A DNA stretch of 42,292 nt, from NCBI GenBank assembly GCA_945901935.1, contig CAMDLX010000008.1:1-42292 (forward strand), in the 5' to 3' direction. The first letter of the stretch is position 1. Every line of letters begins with the position of its first letter. The position numbers and the translations under genes are program-made. A model generated the notes under the pieces. That model saw nothing but the letters and a program-made list of their open reading frames with translations, did not search any database and was not told where the DNA came from. The DNA is from Bifidobacterium breve. GTDB taxonomy: Bacteria; Actinomycetota; Acidimicrobiia; Acidimicrobiales; Microtrichaceae. This document shows, piece after piece, positions 8,358 through 19,814 of this stretch.

Positions 8358-8498
8358 GGTGGGTCGTAATCCCTGCCCCGTCACCTAAGCAACGCTGCCC
8401 GCTTGGGTTTAAAGCTGTGCCCAATGGCCCTAGCAACCCCGACGCCTTCAGATGAGCATTGGTGACCTATCGGGGAAGATAATGAGAAAGGTGCTGCA

Positions 8499-8852
8499 AT
8501 GAACGTTTCACCTGAAACCAACTTAGAGAGAGGTCCTCGGCAGGAGCCATCTATCGGGGCGCGCGTCTCGGTCATTCTTGCGACAGGTATCACGACAGTG
8601 ATTGTGGTCTCGTACTTAATCTTTGCAATTGCCCTGATAGCTGGTGGGGATGCCGCAATCTCAGATACGTGGGTTGGCTACCTCGCCGGCTACGCAGTGC
8701 TCGCTGGTCTTGCGGTTTCACTTGTTGCCTTCTTTTTAGCAGTTGTCGCCGAAATGAGACACGAATCATGGAAACCCCTGCGCTTCCCACTGGCCCTCTT
8801 TCCGGTCCTTGTAGCTGTGGTGATTCTCGCCGAGTTTGCCGTACTTGAGTAG
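8499..8852 (+). CDS. Small three-helix membrane protein, unknown function
   Basis: The 117-residue protein has a charged N-terminus (1-22) and three hydrophobic segments at about 23-48, 59-84 and 96-115. An AAAGG-type ribosome site lies just upstream of ATG 8499. I recognise no family motif. It is a single gene between a pseudogene and the rearranged RHS region. Codon use looks like the neighbouring chromosome, so it is probably a real inner-membrane protein. Confidence 0.55.
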   Translation: MNVSPETNLERGPRQEPSIGARVSVILATGITTVIVVSYLIFAIALIAGGDAAISDTWVGYLAGYAVLAGLAVSLVAFFLAVVAEMRHESWKPLRFPLALFPVLVAVVILAEFAVLE

Positions 8853-8893
8853 AAAGAGCAGGGGTAGGCAACAGTTCGCTCCCGCCACGCTCA

Positions 8894-9378
8894 TCACTCC
8901 CAGCCTGCGACCCGCTCGTCAAGGCGCGAACGCCAACCTTCGGAGTGGCTTCGGCGACTTTCGAGGAATCCTGCAACAAGAACTACCAACACTCCCGCAG
9001 CAGCAATAACAAGCCACAGGAGCGGACCGCTTACCCGCTGGGCAATGTCCACCGCCGAGATCACGATGAGCAGACCAACGGCGAGGGCCGTCGTGACGAT
9101 TCCGGCGAGTAGTCGCCGGCGAACCTGAGTCAGCGCACCCCATACTGCTAGCGCAAGGCCCAGCAGCAAGGACTCAATCACGTGTATCGGCCCCAGCTGC
9201 ACGATCTGCACGAGCGGCGTGACTACCAGCAGAACCATTCCCGCACCTTCTATGAATGAAAGCAGCTTGGTCGTCGGCTCCAGACTCCGTGAACGGCGTT
9301 GCCTGCGGGCAAGTTCAACCGTTACCAGCACTGTCAGCCCGGCTGGAACGGTAAACCAGCTCGGTGAACTTTCTGTGA
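8894..9378 (-). pseudogene. C-terminal remnant of a large multi-pass membrane protein (SCO7613-C-like)
   Basis: About 160 residues are recognisable, from SSPSWFTVPAGLTVLVTVELARR to the end. They show repeated pairs of hydrophobic helices separated by Arg-rich turns, as in the C-terminal part of actinobacterial membrane proteins of well over 500 residues. No start codon precedes the homologous part. The open frame continues upstream only as the antisense of the RHS fragment and yields low-complexity Leu/Arg sequence. The gene has therefore lost its 5' end at about 9378, exactly where the opposing RHS remnant begins. It is unlikely to be functional. The family assignment is tentative. Confidence 0.6.
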
Positions 9379-10743
9379 AACTGCTCGCAAACACAACCCG
9401 AACCCAAACCCGAAGCCGAAGCCAAAGCAGCCGCAGCAAAAGCAGCACCCGCTGAAGCCAAAGCAGCCGCCAAAGCAGCTGCAGGCGAAGCGCCCGCAGC
9501 ACGGCGGCGGGTAGCAAAGGCTGCTCCGACCGGGCCGATCACCCTGCGCACCTCAGGCAACTTATTACTCGACGAAACAGGCAACATCGCCGGCCAAATC
9601 ATCTCGCTCCCCCAAGGAGTCACTGTTGCACTCGACGCAAACAGCAACCCCGTCGACTGGCTCTACAACGACCTCCAAGGATCAACCGCTTGGAAAACCA
9701 CAGGTAACACAGCACCCGCACACACCACCGTGTATGACCCCTGGGGCACACAGATCAGCACCAACACCCAACCACTCCCCACCACCGCACTCGAACTAGC
9801 CCTGTATTCAAACGGTTGGAAAGGCACCGGACGGCTCCCCATCGGTGACGATTTCTACACCATGGGCAACCGCGAATACTCCCCCGAAGCCGGACGGTTC
9901 CTGCAGCGAGACCCACTCATCGGCGGATCCACCAACGCATACGAATACGCACTAGGCGACCCCTGGAACAACAGCGACCCATCAGGCAACATGAGCATCG
10001 GCAAATGGGTCGGACTTGCAGTCTCAGTCATAGCCAGCGCAGTGCTCTCCATCGCCACCGCCGGCGCCTACGCAGCCATAGCCGCAGCCACCATCGGCGC
10101 AGCAGTCAAAGGCTACGCAGCATCCTTCGCCGTCGGAGCAGTAGCAGGAGCAGTATCAGGCTTCGCAAGCTCAACAGTCGAACAAGCAATCGACACCGGC
10201 GACATCGACTGGCAACGAGTCGGCGCCAGCGTCCTCATCGGCGGAGCAATCGGCGGAGTCGCAGGAGCAGCCCAATACGGAGCGGTGTTTGCCAACAAAG
10301 CAACGGCCGCCTCTGCTTCTGCTGATGCCGACCCTGGTATCGCCTTTCGAAAGGCTGGCCGTAGCGTAACTGGAGGCAAGAAGAGCGCCAACTTTAGCTC
10401 GCAGGGGGGCGGGTCCAGAGTCGCAGAAAAAGGAAAACTTTGGAAGATTAGGGCTACCCACGTCGTAGATCGCATGAGGGCAGAGGATATCGTGGTCGTC
10501 GCGCCAGCAGCACCGGCATTGCCAGCAGTGGGATTCGCCGAACTCTTCACAGTGACCAACGTGTTGATCACCGCTGGCATTGGTTCTATTGGGGGCGCTG
10601 CTGCGTGGGGCACCAATCTCTTAGTCCCCACGCCAACAGCAGGCGGCGTGCCCACTCCCGTACCCCCAGCGCTCGACCCATCTGAGGGCACCGTAGACGT
10701 CGGCTCCGAAGGTGCAGCCCTGCTCGACGGGGCCTTCGGCTAG
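9379..10743 (+). pseudogene. C-terminal fragment of an RHS/YD-repeat polymorphic-toxin-type protein
   Basis: The frame opens right after a stop at 9376-9378 and lacks a plausible start; GTG 9730 lies in the middle of the conserved domain. It begins with a Lys/Ala-rich stretch, then LPQGVTVALDA, VYDPWGTQI, the RHS core boundary GNREYSPEAGRFLQRDPLIGG, and NAYEYALGDPWNNSDPSGN. The long shell of YD repeats is missing. After the boundary comes a hydrophobic Gly/Ala pre-toxin region (about 10000-10280) and a tail with no toxin domain I can recognise. Codons favour A- and C-ending choices unlike the neighbours until about 10290, then the style changes, suggesting a mosaic. In the family the tip is a toxin delivered to rival cells. 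Here the fragment is probably silent. Confidence 0.75.
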
Positions 10744-11006
10744 CCGCCGCTACAAAGCTTCGCTTACTGCAGGTCATCAAAGACAACAGCACTCAGCGAT
10801 CGAGTACAGAACAAGCCTCCACCGTGTTCGGATTCCCACAGCCATACCTGCCGGCAGAATCCCCACAAGACTTTTCTGTTACTGCCTACTGCTGATCCTC
10901 CCACGGGGAGTCCAGAGCAGGCTGAACGAAATATTCGAAAGTCCCCGGAAAGATTTTCACCTGCCCTGATAGCTTCGCGACTGTTCTTTGGAGGGGGGAC
11001 TTCAGT
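10744..11006. other. Intergenic region between RHS remnant and NYN gene
   Basis: No supported gene is seen in these 263 nt. An immunity gene would be expected after an active RHS toxin tip, and none is evident. The last bases carry the ribosome site of the next gene (GGAGG, from 10990). Confidence 0.6.
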
Positions 11007-12491
11007 ATGGCGCTTCGCTGCTCAGTTGTAGTCGACCGTTTGTCGGTTGAGCACTCGCTCAAGGATGCCGACAAGCCAACCTGCCTTGATCTCCTGAGAC
11101 TCTTGTACTGGTTTCGCGCTTCGGGCCTTGAGCCTGTGGAGATCGCCGTTGCAGCGGCTTTCGTGCCTGCCGTGCGAGGCGCAGGTGGCAAGCCTGATGT
11201 GGCAAGACAGGTCGCTTCCGACACAGTTCGCTGGTTCGATCAACAGGTCGCTCAAGTCGCGGTAGCCGAACCAAGTATCCGGGTCGCGCCGCTTTTTGGT
11301 GCCCATAACGGACAGCGGGAAGTTGCGGTAGATCTCGCAGTTGCTGCAGCAGCTTTGGAGGCAGCTGGCGACAACGGGCCTGAGGATATTGATCTTGTGG
11401 TCATCTGCTCGAAGGACTCCGGCTTTCACCACCTGTACCGCTACGCAAGAAGGGTTCCGATCCTCCTCGCTGCTAGCTTCACCGACGCGGACTGCAAGCA
11501 CCTTCTGCTAGGCGAAGTTCCCTTGATTCAGATTCCCGCCGGTGACGCTGCGCAGTTCGCCTCTGAAGCTCGGGGGAAGGTCACCTCTTCACTGAGTCAA
11601 GGGCAACTCGGCGATCAGCAGCGATCAGCAAGGTTCGGGTCGGGTCAAGAGGGTGACGAGGTTCTTGTAGACCAAAGCGCCGTTGTGCAATCGGGGGCCC
11701 AAACACGCATGCAGGCCCACCTGCCCCCCCGTTCGCGAGGCTCTCAGGGGATGCACGACGAATGGATCGCACGCGATAGCGGAGTCGACGATTTAGGGGA
11801 AAGCCATGAAAGCGAGGAAAGCCCATTCACGCAAGCGCATCAAATAGAACTTCTCTCTGAACAAGCCAACGAAGTTGCAAACGGGCTTTCAGATCGCCAT
11901 ATCGCGGCTTCGGCCAGCAAGCGGCTCGCGATCGCGCTCCTCGCCGACATCTTCTTCGCCGTGCACACAGCACCACATGCTGCCCATGTCCTTCTCGGCG
12001 AAGACTCCGATCTCATCGCCGCCCTTGAGCTGTTGCCCCTCTGCGGGATTCACACCTATAGCCAGGTGGTTCGCGTCGCCTTAGACGCGTGTACAGATCG
12101 CCTTGAACTCGGCGGGGAAGCCCCGGTAGCGAAGCGAGTCAAGTCTCTGGTTCGCAGAGCTGGCCCCGCAGGCGACCTAGTTGCTTCCGGGGGGGGGGAA
12201 GGGGAAATCCCCTTGGACGAGGAGCGGTTTGGGCTGGCAGTGCACTTCGATCGCGACGACTCCTTTGTGCTTGGCCACGACGCGACTACTTCCGAGGTTC
12301 AGCGGCGTCACAGTAAAGGGGACATGAATACTTCGCGTGCTTTCGGCGAACTGTGTTCGAGGACCCGGCCGGTCATGGTCGGTTGGAAGACAGGGTTAGG
12401 GCACATGCGGATCGCCTTTCCGAACGCAACTCCGCCAACGGGCATGGGAGGGGAACGTGGTCTGCAGGAAGAAATTCTCTGGACAGATTAC

Positions 12492-12514
12492 ATATTTACT
12501 CTTTATCCAAATAT
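12492..12514. promoter_or_regulatory. AT-rich furA promoter with inverted repeat (candidate FurA operator)
   Basis: ATATTT (12492-12497) and AAATAT (12509-12514) form a perfect inverted repeat around an 11-nt spacer. The stretch 12480-12520 is strikingly AT-rich against the background. It ends about 15 nt before the furA start. In mycobacteria FurA represses furA-katG from an AT-rich operator at this place, so an autoregulatory site is plausible. No ribosome site is seen for furA, which fits leaderless translation. Confidence 0.5.
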
Positions 12515-12529
12515 TGTTACCATGAGTTG

Positions 12530-15156
<2,627 letters not shown>

Positions 15157-15159
15157 CCG

Positions 15160-15227
15160 GAGCCACCCACTAAGGCCGAGCCACCCACTGAGACCGAGCC
15201 ACTCACAGAGACCGAGCCACTCGCCCC
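15160..15227. repeat. 18-nt tandem repeat after katG
   Basis: The unit GAGCCACCCACTGAGACC occurs three times with a few substitutions, plus a partial fourth copy. It starts 3 nt after the katG stop codon. No coding function is seen. Confidence 0.8.
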
Positions 15228-15305
15228 GATGGTGGGGTGGCCCTCACCTCTACACGCAATCAGGCGCGCTTGCGCCAGCATCATCAACCACAAGGAGAAC
15301 CAACC

Positions 15306-15782
15306 ATGGCTGAACTCGCCATTGACATCGGAATTGACGAACCGGACCGGCAGGCAATCGCCGAAGGACTATCCCGACTCCTCGCCGATAGCTACACCCT
15401 GTACCTCAAGACCCACAACTACCATTGGAATGTCACAGGGCCGATGTTTCAGACGCTGCACCTCATGTTCGAGACCCAGTACAACGAACTTGCGCTGGCG
15501 GTTGACCTCATCGCAGAACGGATCCGTTCCCTTGGAGCGTTCGCACCTGCCAGTTACAGAGAGTTTTCGGCACTCTCCTCCATTGAGGAAGACCAGGATC
15601 GACCCGATGCCACCGAGATGATCCGCCGCCTTGTTCAAGGACAGGAGACGGTCGCACGGACTGCCCGGTCGGTGTTCCCCGCCGTAGAACATGCACATGA
15701 CGAACCAACCGCAGACCTGCTCACGCAACGCATGCAGGTCCACGAAAAGACCGCCTGGATGCTACGAAGCCTCCTCGCCTAA
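15306..15782 (+). CDS. dps: Dps-family ferritin-like DNA-protection protein
   Basis: ATG 15306 follows AAGGAG (15292-15297) by 8 nt; 158 residues is the usual length. The inter-subunit ferroxidase centre is visible as [17 protein letters not shown] (His40, His52) and [12 protein letters not shown] (Asp67, Glu71). Dps forms dodecamers that oxidise Fe(II) with peroxide, store iron and shield DNA. Its place 150 nt after katG on the same strand makes an oxidative-stress block. It may share FurA control or have its own promoter in the gap. Confidence 0.93.
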   Translation: MAELAIDIGIDEPDRQAIAEGLSRLLADSYTLYLKTHNYHWNVTGPMFQTLHLMFETQYNELALAVDLIAERIRSLGAFAPASYREFSALSSIEEDQDRPDATEMIRRLVQGQETVARTARSVFPAVEHAHDEPTADLLTQRMQVHEKTAWMLRSLLA

Positions 15783-15837
15783 ACGCTCCCCCGACTTTGC
15801 TCCGGCGCCGGCCCTGCTTTGGCGCCGCTGACTTCCG

Positions 15838-15884
15838 CTTTGGCGCCGGTAAGCGACGCATACCGTTGCTTACCGGCGCCAAAG
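15838..15884. repeat. Palindromic element R2, copy 1 (47 nt)
   Basis: The perfect 17-nt arms are CTTTGGCGCCGGTAAGC (15838-15854) and GCTTACCGGCGCCAAAG (15868-15884), with a 13-nt loop. A partial half-copy (CTTTGGCGCCGCT) lies just upstream at about 15817-15829. It recurs at 17687 and 19784. Confidence 0.92.
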
Positions 15885-16022
15885 AATGTCAACCTGAGTG
15901 TCCGCTGGCTGGCAACTGTTTCCCGCCGCCGCTGATTGAGGACTGAAGGCTGTGGACACCCTTTGTGCTACCTTTCAGGTTCCTCGCCCGTCCGGTGCGA
16001 GCACCTTGGGAGAGGGTTCAAT

Positions 16023-16451
16023 ATGAAGTTACGTGCTAGCGCAGCTATTGCTGTGGTCGGAAGTCTCATTTTTGTCACTGGGGCGTGTGGTAGCTCCTCC
16101 GACTCGGCAACCGACACAACGGCCGTTGCCGCAACAGTCGCACCCACCACAGTTGCACCCACAACAGCAGCACCAGCGCCAACAGCGCCACCCACAACTG
16201 CAGCTCCAGCGACCACAGTCCCAGCGATCATGCCCGAGGTTGTCTGCATGAACCTTCAGGATGCGCAGAACAAGATCCAAGAAAATGGTGTCTTCTTCTC
16301 CGACAGTTTTGATGCCAGCGGTGAGGGCCGGATGCAGATCAACGACTCCAACTGGATCGTTGTCAGCCAAACCCCGGCAGCCGGATCGGTAATCACCGAA
16401 GGCTCGGCAAACCTTGGCGCAGTCAAGGAAGGCGAGCCAAGCCCCTGCTAG
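16023..16451 (+). CDS. Secreted lipoprotein with a PASTA-like domain
   Basis: The start at ATG 16023 follows a GGGAGAGGG ribosome site. The 142 residues comprise a signal peptide with lipobox V-T-G-A-C (Cys22 lipidated), a Thr/Pro/Ala-rich linker (about 30-68), and a C-terminal domain of about 70 residues. That domain looks like a single PASTA unit: DAQNKIQENG, then a Ser/Asp-rich loop, WIVVSQTPAAG and a last strand. PASTA units bind peptidoglycan fragments or stabilise cell-wall enzymes. The protein should sit on the outer face of the membrane. The exact function is unknown. Confidence 0.75.
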   Translation: MKLRASAAIAVVGSLIFVTGACGSSSDSATDTTAVAATVAPTTVAPTTAAPAPTAPPTTAAPATTVPAIMPEVVCMNLQDAQNKIQENGVFFSDSFDASGEGRMQINDSNWIVVSQTPAAGSVITEGSANLGAVKEGEPSPC

Positions 16452-16545
16452 GTCAGGTTCGGACTACCGGTTGAGCAGTTCAGCTGAACGAGACTGGCAA
16501 CAGGCCGGCAACACGCCGGCAGCTAGCTTCGCAGTTCGCGTTCTT

Positions 16546-16598
16546 GGCTATTGGGTTGCACACGGGTTGTCTATCGACCTCCCTGCAACCCAATAGCC
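16546..16598. repeat. Palindromic element R1, copy 4 (full, 53 nt)
   Basis: The 15-nt arms GGCTATTGGGTTGCA and TGCAACCCAATAGCC are identical to those at 6256-6308 and the length is the same. The core differs but keeps TATCGACC. It lies between the convergent lipoprotein and nuclease genes. Confidence 0.92.
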
Positions 16599-16623
16599 AG
16601 ATAGACACATCGAATAGAGCCCG

Positions 16624-17559
16624 CTACCTGACCTTCACTGCTCCGGTCTCTACCGCTTTGGCGTAGGCCTCGCACCCTGGGTACTCACCGTTCGGGAATC
16701 GGAACTCGCACCAGTTACAGAGCACGGTCGGGTTGGCAACCCAAGTGTTGGTCTCATACGAGTTCACGATTGCATCAATATTGCTGCGAAGCTCAACCTC
16801 GGTCTTGCGCAGCGTCTCCTCGGTGACATCCTCAACCCGAACACCGGGGCGCTGAGGGTTTAAATACACCAACATGAGCTTGACCGGAACCCAGTCAGTT
16901 GACTTAGCCAGCGCATACGCATACAACCGCAGCTGCGCAAACTTTGGGCCAGCGAAACGCTTATCGGGTGCCTTGCCGGACTTGTAATCCAGGATTCGCA
17001 CCCCGTTCTCGACCCCTTGCACAGAGTCCAACCGGTCGATGTAACCGTGAACGGCATAGTCGCCAAGCGGTGCTTCAACATGGGGCTCGATCGCGACGGG
17101 CTGCACCTCATCTGGGTTTGCACCAAGGTCGTAGTACGCATGCAAACGCCCCCGAATGGAGTCCAACATCTCGGCGGCCTTGTCCGGGTCAACCGGAATG
17201 CCGTGGTCAATGTTCACCGGATCAGCCTCTGGGTCACGACTTGATCGTGAGGGCCACACCACACCTTCTGGGGCCTGATAACCATCGGGCGCAACGACCA
17301 GCGCATAGTTCGGGTCATTCAACATTTCCGCCCATGCGGCCTCACCGAGCGCAACCGCAGTTTCACGTGAACGTGTCCCCTGCGGCAACACCATCAGACG
17401 CTCCGCCGCCGTGTGAACCGCAAGGCCGCGAGTTTGATCCGCTGTGGTAGCTGTTGGCAGGTTGGCTACGCGCTCGCAGCGGTAGCGCTCTTGGCAATCC
17501 AAGTACGTTCCGATGCCAGAAGGCGAGAATCTTTTTGGGATTTCTACTCGTGTTTCCAT
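16624..17559 (-). CDS. PD-(D/E)XK nuclease, RecB/Cas4-like
   Basis: The 311-residue protein follows the RecB-family nuclease plan: FSPSGIGTYLDCQERYRC near the N-terminus, the helix GLAVHTAAERL (His49), then the catalytic Asp175 in HGYIDRLDS and Asp191/Lys193 in RILDYKSGKAP. Cysteines near the start (22, 28) and near the end (CNWCEF and PGC) could bind a 4Fe-4S cluster as in AddB and Cas4. No helicase domain, CRISPR array or cas gene is present, so this is the stand-alone actinobacterial form. It probably processes DNA ends in repair. The exact partner is unknown. Confidence 0.85.
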   Translation of the reverse strand: METRVEIPKRFSPSGIGTYLDCQERYRCERVANLPTATTADQTRGLAVHTAAERLMVLPQGTRSRETAVALGEAAWAEMLNDPNYALVVAPDGYQAPEGVVWPSRSSRDPEADPVNIDHGIPVDPDKAAEMLDSIRGRLHAYYDLGANPDEVQPVAIEPHVEAPLGDYAVHGYIDRLDSVQGVENGVRILDYKSGKAPDKRFAGPKFAQLRLYAYALAKSTDWVPVKLMLVYLNPQRPGVRVEDVTEETLRKTEVELRSNIDAIVNSYETNTWVANPTVLCNWCEFRFPNGEYPGCEAYAKAVETGAVKVR

Positions 17560-17686
17560 TTACCTCTTCGGGCCCCTCTACAGCGCAACCACAACGCGTG
17601 ATCGCCCCTGCAGAGCACCAACGCTAGCCGCCGACCCACGGATAGTGAGACGGGACTCGCTCATCGGCTTTGGCGCCCGCTCACTC

Positions 17687-17733
17687 CATTGGCGCCGGTA
17701 ACCGACGGAATCCGTAGCTTACCGGCGCCAATG
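17687..17733. repeat. Palindromic element R2, copy 2 (47 nt)
   Basis: The arms CATTGGCGCCGGTAA (17687-17701) and TTACCGGCGCCAATG (17719-17733) are perfect. The loop holds an inner palindrome ACGGA-A-TCCGT (17705-17715). A partial half-copy (CTTTGGCGCC) sits just upstream, as at R2 copy 1. Confidence 0.92.
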
Positions 17734-17793
17734 ATTCAGGAAGTGGGGGCGCACGACGTTTGGCGAGTCAGGTCGTGAACTAGCCGATTCGCC

Positions 17794-17901
17794 ATCGCCA
17801 TCGCCAACTCGGCGTGCAACTCCGCGTCCATCGCCATCGCCAACTCGGCGTGCAACGCCGCGTCCATCGCCATCGCCAACCGAGCGTCCAGCGCCGCGTC
17901 C
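17794..17901. repeat. 36-nt tandem repeat, three copies
   Basis: Three adjacent 36-nt units (17794-17829, 17830-17865, 17866-17901) are present, the first two differing at one base and the third more diverged. Each begins ATCGCCATCGCCAAC. The array ends 8 nt from the stop codon of the glycosyltransferase gene. Confidence 0.92.
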
Positions 17902-17909
17902 GAGAAGAC

Positions 17910-19550
17910 CTAGCGCCCGGCCGGGCAAGCGGGGTCCAAGCGCCACAACGCGTAGTCCCGATCGGGCGACACGAGAAGCGGACCGCTACCAGTCATCTCT
18001 GTCGGACCCTCTAAGTGCAGCCAGCTATAGATGGCAAGCGTCACCGAACTCTCGTCTCGATCCACCACTCGTCTGTCGTCCACCGTCACCACGTAGTTAA
18101 TGCCGAGGGCCGACATAGTGCAGCTCACTCCGTTGTCGCGCAGGCTGTCTTGAAAGTCGAAGTCTCCTGTCAGTCCGTCTAGTGCCACGACTGGGTGCCC
18201 CGAGAACAGTGCCAGAACTCCGGGCATGTCGACCGTGGCGAGCGGAGCCCCTTCGGGAAGTACCTCTGACACCGCTGATGAGAACTCGCGCGCTTCGTCC
18301 CACGGTTTGTTCGGAGGGCTGAAGGCGAAACGGACCGTGCAAAAGGCCACTGCAACCACGGCGAGCGCTGCGAATGAAATCCGAGAAGCCTTTGCGGCTC
18401 TCGACGCGAGCTCAGGGCGGTCGTTGACAAGGCGAGTGGCTAGCAATGGGACGGTGAGTGCCAGCCCCACAGCGTGGGGGATGTAGTACCAATACCAGGT
18501 GGTGAATGCCCCCCTTGAGAAGACCACGTAGAAGGCCGAGGACACAGCAGCTCCGAGCGAGGGAACAAGCCACACCGCCACCACGGATGGCTGTCGAGGC
18601 GCTCGAAGAACTCCCATAAAGCCACCGAACCAGATAGCCGACAGTATTGCGACGCCAAAGAGACCGATGCCATCCACAGAAAGCTGCGGGGATCCGAGGT
18701 CCACCTTGATCGACCCCGAAATCGGCGCCAGGTGCCCGAAGCGGGCCATGTTCCAAGCCAGATATGGAACGACTATTGCTGCGGCCACAACTGCGGTCGG
18801 CAGCACCGAGCGCAGCCGTGCCCAGATGGCGGCTCCTGAGGGGGCAAGTAGGAGACACATGAACGCTGTTGCTGCCACCCACACTGTGTCGAGCCGCGAA
18901 AGCATCATCAGTCCGCTTGCGCAGCCCGCCGCGATCGCAGTGCTGATCGCGGGACCCTTCCGGAACCATCGCTCGACCAAGATCAGCAGCCACAGCAGGA
19001 AGACTGCGACGGCGTGTGCCTCTGACGCAAACAACCCCCATGGCCCGCACAGGCAAGCACCGAGGACGACTACCCCACCCATCCGGTAGGTATCGCTGAC
19101 GCTTAGACGGCCAAGCAGCCACCACATCTGCGCCAAAGCAAACAGCGCCAAGGCCCAGTTGAGAGCGAACAATATTCGGACTTGAGCGACCGGAGAATCG
19201 AGGCCAACCAGCCCCCCGAGGGCCACCACACCCGCTGTCGCTAATTGCCAGAGTGGCTGCACACCGTTTGTAGGTATCAGGCCGTTGAAGGTCCAGGCGC
19301 CGTTCGCAGCGATGTGCTTTGCCACCACCACGTAGAACAGCGAGTCGTCTGCGGTGAACACCCAAGGGTTGGCAAACGTAAGGATGATCAGGCCGGCCAA
19401 CGCAGCACAGATCACAGCCGCAGACCATGGCCGTAACGGCGTTGCTGGCTGCTTCCGAGGGTGCCCGGACACACCCTCGGCAATCACCCCTTGTACGTCA
19501 AAGCTCGCCCCCACCCGACGCAGGGTAGTGGGCAGCGTGTGCGGCAGCAT
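17910..19550 (-). CDS. GT-C-type membrane glycosyltransferase-like protein
   Basis: The 546-residue protein has many hydrophobic helices and the GT-C/ArnT-like signature in its first loop: VFTADDSLFYVVVAKH, then the loop FNGLIPTNGVQPLWQ. A soluble C-terminal part (about 440-546) follows the last helix. Such enzymes use polyprenyl-linked sugars to glycosylate lipids or proteins outside the membrane. The first 45 residues are poorly conserved in type and the true start may be downstream. It stands alone, ends beside a tandem array, and is divergent from a transposase remnant. Confidence 0.7.
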   Translation of the reverse strand: MLPHTLPTTLRRVGASFDVQGVIAEGVSGHPRKQPATPLRPWSAAVICAALAGLIILTFANPWVFTADDSLFYVVVAKHIAANGAWTFNGLIPTNGVQPLWQLATAGVVALGGLVGLDSPVAQVRILFALNWALALFALAQMWWLLGRLSVSDTYRMGGVVVLGACLCGPWGLFASEAHAVAVFLLWLLILVERWFRKGPAISTAIAAGCASGLMMLSRLDTVWVAATAFMCLLLAPSGAAIWARLRSVLPTAVVAAAIVVPYLAWNMARFGHLAPISGSIKVDLGSPQLSVDGIGLFGVAILSAIWFGGFMGVLRAPRQPSVVAVWLVPSLGAAVSSAFYVVFSRGAFTTWYWYYIPHAVGLALTVPLLATRLVNDRPELASRAAKASRISFAALAVVAVAFCTVRFAFSPPNKPWDEAREFSSAVSEVLPEGAPLATVDMPGVLALFSGHPVVALDGLTGDFDFQDSLRDNGVSCTMSALGINYVVTVDDRRVVDRDESSVTLAIYSWLHLEGPTEMTGSGPLLVSPDRDYALWRLDPACPAGR

Positions 19551-19670
19551 GCACAGAGCAGTGACCCATCTAGTCCCCCGCCCAGACAGGATTGTTGCCT
19601 CAACACGAAACCACCGCTTTGGGGATGGGTGGAGGCGGTATTGCTCTACGCCTGACCTATGGGGTTATCG

Positions 19671-19814
19671 ATGACTCAACGTAACGCGATCACGTTGAAA
19701 AGGGCTGCGGTTTATCGGGCCGGTTATCAGGCAAGTGCTCTCGGGAGGAAGGCCCGGATTCTTGATAAGCTCGACTCGTTCCACATTGGCGCCGCTAAGC
19801 GACGGTATCCGTAG
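19671..19814 (+). pseudogene. N-terminal remnant of an insertion-sequence transposase
   Basis: ATG 19671 opens a short frame, MTQRNAITLKRAAVYRAGYQ and on to RKARILDKLDSF. This resembles the N-terminus of DDE/integrase-type transposases (Tyr-Arg-x-Ala/Gly and ILDEL-like motifs). The similarity stops at about 19783, exactly where palindrome R2 copy 3 begins, and the frame closes inside that element. The rest of the transposase is absent. The remnant lies beside a tRNA gene, a common landing place for mobile DNA. The match is short, so the assignment is tentative. Confidence 0.45.

Larger units (their letters stand above)
17560..17909. other. Intergenic region with R2 copy 2 and a 36-nt tandem array
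   Basis: No supported gene lies here. A 75-codon minus-strand frame simply translates the tandem array (Gly/Asp/Arg-rich) and is not believed. The two repeats fill about half of the 350 nt. Confidence 0.75.

Noticed and set aside
9379-9517. Leu/Arg-rich N-terminus of the minus-strand membrane protein frame
   Set aside because: It is the antisense of the Lys/Ala-rich RHS linker; only sequence below about 9378 looks like a membrane protein.
10744-11006. Immunity gene for the RHS tip
   Set aside because: The frames here lack ribosome sites and coding character; none starts just after the RHS stop.
12189-12198. G10 tract inside the NYN gene as a phase-variable switch or frameshift
   Set aside because: The reading frame has normal coding character on both sides, and the other two frames stop within about 120 nt, so no shift is needed. 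Slippage in some cells cannot be excluded from one sequence.
12353-12529. Upstream extension of furA to ATG 12353
   Set aside because: The extra 59 residues have no Fur similarity and cross the AT-rich promoter patch.
17719-17946. Minus-strand 75-codon frame over the 36-nt repeats
   Set aside because: It is a translation of the tandem array plus palindrome R2, overlaps the glycosyltransferase 3' end, and has no ribosome site.
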